Below, one piece after another: positions 42,168-45,094 of a stretch of DNA of 45,094 nucleotides. Position 1 is the first letter of the stretch, and each line of letters begins with the position of its first letter. Under the pieces are notes generated by a model, which did no database searches, was not told where the DNA came from, and saw nothing but the letters and a program-made list of their open reading frames with translations. Position numbers and translations under genes: made by a program. Source of the DNA: Acetobacteraceae bacterium (GTDB lineage Bacteria > Pseudomonadota > Alphaproteobacteria > Acetobacterales > Acetobacteraceae); NCBI GenBank assembly GCA_030041255.1, contig JASHOF010000126.1:1-45094 (forward strand). Reading direction: 5' to 3'.

Positions 42168-43759
42168 TGTCCGGCTCGCAATGGTCCGTTGTGTCCGAAT
42201 CGCCGACGCCGCCGACGCAAGGTGCCTGGAAGGTTGTCGCAGAGGCGCCCGCGCCAGGGCCAGTTTCCTCCATCGTCGGCGGTCTCAACCGCGACCTCGG
42301 CATGGCGGAAGGTGCGCTCTACGGCGTCAACGCCGCGCCGCTCGGCCTGGCGCAGCTTGCCGGCCGAGGCGTCCAGGCCCTGACCGGCTATGGCGGCCTC
42401 GCAAACTGGGCGACGCAAGCAGCGGCGAAGCAGCGCGCGGCGGCAAGCGCAACGCCCGGCGGCAACCTGGGCTATTTCGCAGGCGACACGTTCAACCCGC
42501 TCTATTTCATCGCACCGGAGACGAAGCTCGGTGCCGTCCCTGATGCAGTGATCGCCGGGCTCGGGGGAGCGGCGGCGCAGCCGGTCACCTCTGGGCCATA
42601 TTGGCAAACGAAGGGCCTTCAGGGCGCGCTTGGCGCCTTGACCGGTGCCGGGCTCGGGAGCCTCGCGGGCAAATTCGCGAGCACCGCTGCATCGCCGTCG
42701 GCAGCCTATGCGCGGCGCGGCGTTCCGCTCACGCCAGGACAAGCGCTCGGCGGCTTCACCCGTGAGGCAGAAGGCGTCCTCGCCTCGACCCCGGCAGGCG
42801 CCCTCATATCGCCCGCCCTCGACGCTGCAACGGCCGGCTGGAACCGGACGATCTATGACGACATCGCGCGACACTTCGGCACGACATACAGCGGCCCGGT
42901 CGGCCACCCGGCCATCGAGTCCCTGCAAAAGACCGCGAAGCAGGCTTACGCACAGGCGCTCGACAACTGGAAGATTCACCTTCCGGGCTTGCGCGCGCCC
43001 TACGCAGCGCAGCAGCCGGAAATCGCCACAATCGACGGCCTCGGGCTCCGGGCCGAATACGATGACCTGGCACCCCAGTCTCAGGCCGACGTTCGGCGCG
43101 AGGTCAGCCGTCTCGTGACGCGGCCGTGGGGCGTCGGCGCGCGGCCGGCGACGATCACGGGGCAAGCATTCAAGCGAGCGGACAGCGCACTCGGCGATGC
43201 TGTGCTGCAATACCGCTCCCCGAGCAACAACGCCTACGGGCAGCAGGCCGGGTATTTCCTGAGCCTCTATCGGCGTCGCCTGCGCGCCTTCGTCGGGCAG
43301 CTTGACCCGCAGCGCGCGGCGCAACTCGCCAATGTCGATCGAGGCTATGCCATGCTGCAGGTGACCGAACAGGCAGCAGCCGACGCCAGCAAGACCAACG
43401 GAGTGTTCAGCTACGACCAGCTCATCTCGGCAGCGAAGAAAGCCGCGGGGGCGTCGAGGCGAAACGAGGTGGCGAGGGGAAGCGCCCTGTTGCAACGAGA
43501 AGCACGGCAGGGCCGGGAAGCACTGGCGCCCGTCGTTCGAGAGCTTCCGTGGCTGCGGACAGAAAGCTTCGTCGCCCTTCCGTTCCTCGCCGCTGCGCAC
43601 CCGCTCGAGGCGGCAAAGGCCGCTACGGCCATGATCCCGTGGCTTCCGGGCGTCCGGCAAGGACTCGTCAAGGCGGCGGTATCACCCGGCACGGCTCCGG
43701 CTCTCCGCGCTCTGGCCGTCCCGGCCGGCGCCGCGGCAGGCCAAGCCGCCGCACCCTGA
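42167..43759 (+). CDS. Phage internal/ejection-like structural protein
   Basis: A 530-aa Ala/Gly-rich protein. The N-terminus contains WKVVAEAPAPGPVSSIVGG and a region with amphipathic helices and a Gly-rich hydrophobic segment (VIAGLGGAAAQPVTSG, LGALTGAGLGSLAGKFAST). The middle (about 240-440) is helical and polar. I recognise no catalytic motif. It is the last of three coupled genes (TGATG overlap at 42165-42169) and probably forms a complex with them, as ejection proteins do. Confidence 0.65.
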   Translation: MSGSQWSVVSESPTPPTQGAWKVVAEAPAPGPVSSIVGGLNRDLGMAEGALYGVNAAPLGLAQLAGRGVQALTGYGGLANWATQAAAKQRAAASATPGGNLGYFAGDTFNPLYFIAPETKLGAVPDAVIAGLGGAAAQPVTSGPYWQTKGLQGALGALTGAGLGSLAGKFASTAASPSAAYARRGVPLTPGQALGGFTREAEGVLASTPAGALISPALDAATAGWNRTIYDDIARHFGTTYSGPVGHPAIESLQKTAKQAYAQALDNWKIHLPGLRAPYAAQQPEIATIDGLGLRAEYDDLAPQSQADVRREVSRLVTRPWGVGARPATITGQAFKRADSALGDAVLQYRSPSNNAYGQQAGYFLSLYRRRLRAFVGQLDPQRAAQLANVDRGYAMLQVTEQAAADASKTNGVFSYDQLISAAKKAAGASRRNEVARGSALLQREARQGREALAPVVRELPWLRTESFVALPFLAAAHPLEAAKAATAMIPWLPGVRQGLVKAAVSPGTAPALRALAVPAGAAAGQAAAP

Positions 43760-44128
43760 CCCGCCGGTAATCCGGCCGTGACGCACTGACGGGACCGGCC
43801 AGCGCACCGCTTCCCCCATCGACACGCCCCCCAGCAACAACCAGCCCGGCACTCCCACAAGCCGCATACGCCCAAAACACCCTGCTCCGGGGGGACACCG
43901 CACTGGGTCAGGATCATCCTCAGCGGTCCCGACGGTAGGCTCTCCGGGAAGGACGGGTGGTCGGATGGTGCCCGGTCGGGTCCCGGCGGATGGTCGACGG
44001 ACGCGCTTCGGCCGCGGTGCAGGGCGCACGCGCCGTGCAAGCTCTCGGCATGGTGAAGAGTGGTCGCCTGGACTCTTGCGATATTTGAGCCGCGAGCATT
44101 GCTGAAGGCGCGATGTCAGGGGGGACGG
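43760..44128. other. Gap between virion-like genes and cargo gene
   Basis: 369 bases. A short GC-rich inverted repeat follows the stop (CCGG-TAAT-CCGG near 43766, and GGCCG/CGGCC near 43776-43802), possibly a terminator without T run. Open frames on the minus strand here have no recognisable features. Nothing else seen. Confidence 0.3.
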
Positions 44129-44608
44129 ATGAGCACGTTTGATCCGAAGTCGCTTGCCATAGGCGTGCTCATAGGCATCGGCGCCGTCCTTGGGATTGGG
44201 GCCACGGTCGCGCCCCAGCCGCGTGGCGATTGCCCCTGGCAAGTTGCGCTGGCATCCAGATCTTCCATCATTGCATGGCGTCTGAATACGGGGACCGGCG
44301 AGCTTGAAGTCTGTGGAACCAAGCAAAGCATCGTCCCTGGATGCGAATCGATGCCGTCTCCAGCGGATGCGCCAAGCCTTTACCGCTATCACCCCTCGAC
44401 GGAAGCATTGGTGCGCGACCAGGGCATGGTTGTCCTCTTTCCCCATGGCGCCATGATCGAGTGTCCGCCGTGGACGACGATGGACACGGTTGAGAATGTC
44501 TCGCGCTCATTCTGGCAGGACGTATCGACCGCTCCCCAAGGAACGGCCTCCAAGATTCTCCCCATCCCCGACCCGTTGACCGGGTGCCAGAACATATCTG
44601 GTCCCTGA
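44129..44608 (+). CDS. Membrane-anchored hypothetical protein (element cargo)
   Basis: A 159-aa protein with one N-terminal hydrophobic helix (LAIGVLIGIGAVLGIGATVA, about residues 9-28) and a soluble part with five Cys (DCPW, EVCGT, GCESM, IECPP, GCQN), suggesting a disulfide-bonded domain outside the membrane. ATG 44129 has AGGGGGG upstream. It is not a phage structural type that I know. At the attR end of the element, it is in the position of a moron-type gene expressed from the integrated state. Confidence 0.65.
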   Translation: MSTFDPKSLAIGVLIGIGAVLGIGATVAPQPRGDCPWQVALASRSSIIAWRLNTGTGELEVCGTKQSIVPGCESMPSPADAPSLYRYHPSTEALVRDQGMVVLFPHGAMIECPPWTTMDTVENVSRSFWQDVSTAPQGTASKILPIPDPLTGCQNISGP

Positions 44609-44651
44609 GCGTGGCTTCGCGACCAGCGCCGTCGCGTCCACTTTGCTCCGC

Positions 44652-44671
44652 GTGCTGACATGGTGCTGACA
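44652..44671 (+). promoter_or_regulatory. Right-end integrase arm-like pair
   Basis: GTGCTGACA at 44652-44660 and 44663-44671, spaced 11 bp, 39 bp from the core repeat. The same motif occurs at the left inner end beside int. Likely arm-type sites for the integrase. Confidence 0.5.
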
Positions 44672-44709
44672 CAGATCACGCGGCTGCCTGGACGCCTATC
44701 GTAAGCCAT

Positions 44710-44765
44710 TGAAAAGATGGCTGGGGCGGGAGGATTCGAACCTCCGAATGACGGAACCAAAATCC
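44710..44765. repeat. attR: 56-bp core repeat within tRNA-Gln
   Basis: Identical to 31784-31839. It includes 8 bp beyond the CCA end and the tRNA 3' half through the anticodon arm. Here it completes a functional tRNA. Confidence 0.93.
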
Positions 44766-44792
44766 GTTGCCTTACCACTTGGCGACGCCCCA
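44718..44792 (-). tRNA. tRNA-Gln(TTG)
   Basis: A 75-nt cloverleaf. The acceptor stem is TGGGGCG pairing with CGCCCCA, followed by G and an encoded CCA at 44718-44720. The anticodon arm is ACGGA-TTTTGGT-TCCGT with anticodon TTG (bases 44760-44758), and the T-arm is GGAGG-TTCGAAT-CCTCC. The integration supplied its 3' half, so the gene is restored. Confidence 0.96.
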
Positions 44793-45014
44793 CCATGCCC
44801 TATGCTGCACGATAATTTGTCGATTTATACTGGTATTCTTTCCTCTCCCGGGTCCTGTCGACCCATCGCTGCGGAGTGTGCCGCGCCGGTCGCGACCCTC
44901 ACCGACCTCGCCGGGCCGACAGGTACCTTACCGCGACAGGTCCCTCAAGGGCTTCGGGGTCCGAGTCGATGAGCGGGCTCGCATAAACCGCGAGACCCGG
45001 TGGCGGGGCGGGAT

Positions 45015-45042
45015 TTGCAAATGAGAATAATTCGCATATACG
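45015..45042 (+). promoter_or_regulatory. Fur/Irr-like box within a promoter
   Basis: TGCAAAT-GAGAATA-ATTCGCA (45016-45036) is a near-perfect dyad with the GAGAATAATT core of iron-regulator boxes. TTGCAA (45015-45020) and TATACG (45037-45042) can be -35 and -10 with a 16-bp spacer, so the box sits inside the promoter. It precedes the gene beginning at 45071. Confidence 0.6.
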
Positions 45043-45070
45043 CCTTGTCTGTCCTTGCAGGAAGAAACCC

Positions 45071-45094
45071 ATGTCCCACTCCTCCATGCCGGAT
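45071..45094 (+). CDS. Start of a gene cut by the window edge
   Basis: ATG 45071 with AGGAAG 7 nt upstream; eight codons (MSHSSMPD) before the window ends. The iron box upstream suggests iron-regulated expression. No function can be assigned. Confidence 0.45.

Larger units (their letters stand above)
31784..44765 (+). mobile_element. Integrative element in tRNA-Gln (prophage-like or satellite)
   Basis: A 13-kb element bounded by a perfect 56-bp direct repeat derived from the 3' half of tRNA-Gln. All recognised genes are on the plus strand: integrase, small unknown proteins, AlpA-like protein, SF3 helicase, SF2 helicase, unknown 106-aa protein, VRR-NUC nuclease, three virion-like proteins, and a membrane-anchored cargo protein. 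Terminase, portal, major capsid, tail and lysis genes are not seen. The gene order from replication to ejection proteins is that of a temperate podovirus with the packaging and head section missing. No transposase or decay is evident inside. Confidence 0.85.

Noticed and set aside
42098-43660. 520-codon minus-strand frame
   Set aside because: Antisense to 42167-43759, composition typical of a GC-rich shadow.

Overview
The window looks like a chromosomal piece of a GC-rich alphaproteobacterium, most likely of the order Rhodospirillales (Acetobacteraceae-like). The neighbourhood lytic transglycosylase / family-4-type uracil-DNA glycosylase / ETF-ubiquinone oxidoreductase / TPR lipoprotein / ispE is a typical alphaproteobacterial housekeeping arrangement. 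The order-level placement is inferred from gene content and base composition only.

Region 1 (143-11694) is a catabolic locus. Nine minus-strand genes follow one another with overlapping stops and starts: a GntR/FCD regulator, an acyl-CoA-dehydrogenase-fold oxidoreductase that looks more like a flavin-dependent monooxygenase, a complete Dpp-type ABC importer (permease, fused double ATPase, Tat-exported binding protein, permease), a HutI-like amidohydrolase, a flavin reductase and an M20 hydrolase. An aldo/keto reductase diverges from the regulator. Together they read as uptake, oxidation by a two-component flavin monooxygenase, ring opening and amide hydrolysis of an N-containing, perhaps imidazole-like, compound.

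Region 2 (about 11.9-16.7 kb) is a scrambled accessory patch. It holds an antitoxin-toxin fusion (ParD-like plus RelE-like), a DUF1778/GNAT toxin-antitoxin pair with a perfect palindromic operator, a frameshifted serine-recombinase remnant abutting an Ada/AraC protein that has lost its glycosylase half, a DMT transporter with a 20-bp tandem duplication at its 3' end, and vapBC.

Region 3 (16.8-24.8 kb) is the housekeeping block: moaB, slt, udg, ETF-QO, a TPR lipoprotein and ispE. Two inverted copies of a 104-bp double-hairpin repeat sit at 17431-17534 and 24872-24975, the second next to a probable ISAzo13-type transposase remnant.

Region 4 (25.2-30.6 kb) is a sugar cluster on the minus strand, apparently less GC-rich than its surroundings: a ribose-type ABC importer (binding protein, permease, single-domain ATPase), a fumarylacetoacetase-family hydrolase and an aldo/keto dehydrogenase. 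This pairing fits non-phosphorylative degradation of an L-fucose-like sugar.

Region 5 (31784-44765) is an integrative element inserted in the 3' half of tRNA-Gln(TTG), bounded by a perfect 56-bp direct repeat. Its genes all point the same way: P4-type integrase, small proteins, an AlpA-like DNA-binding protein preceded by an array of TTTTGC repeats, an SF3 (P4/D5-type) helicase without a primase domain, an SF2 helicase, a VRR-NUC nuclease, and three translationally coupled virion-like (DNA-ejection type) proteins, then a membrane-anchored cargo protein. No terminase, portal, capsid or tail gene is present, so it is either a deleted podovirus-like prophage or a satellite with its own ejection module. 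Paired 11-bp-spaced GTGCTGACA motifs lie at both inner ends, and a diverged pair lies outside attL, which suggests an older element once sat beside it. To the right of the tRNA, a Fur/Irr-like box precedes a gene cut by the window edge.
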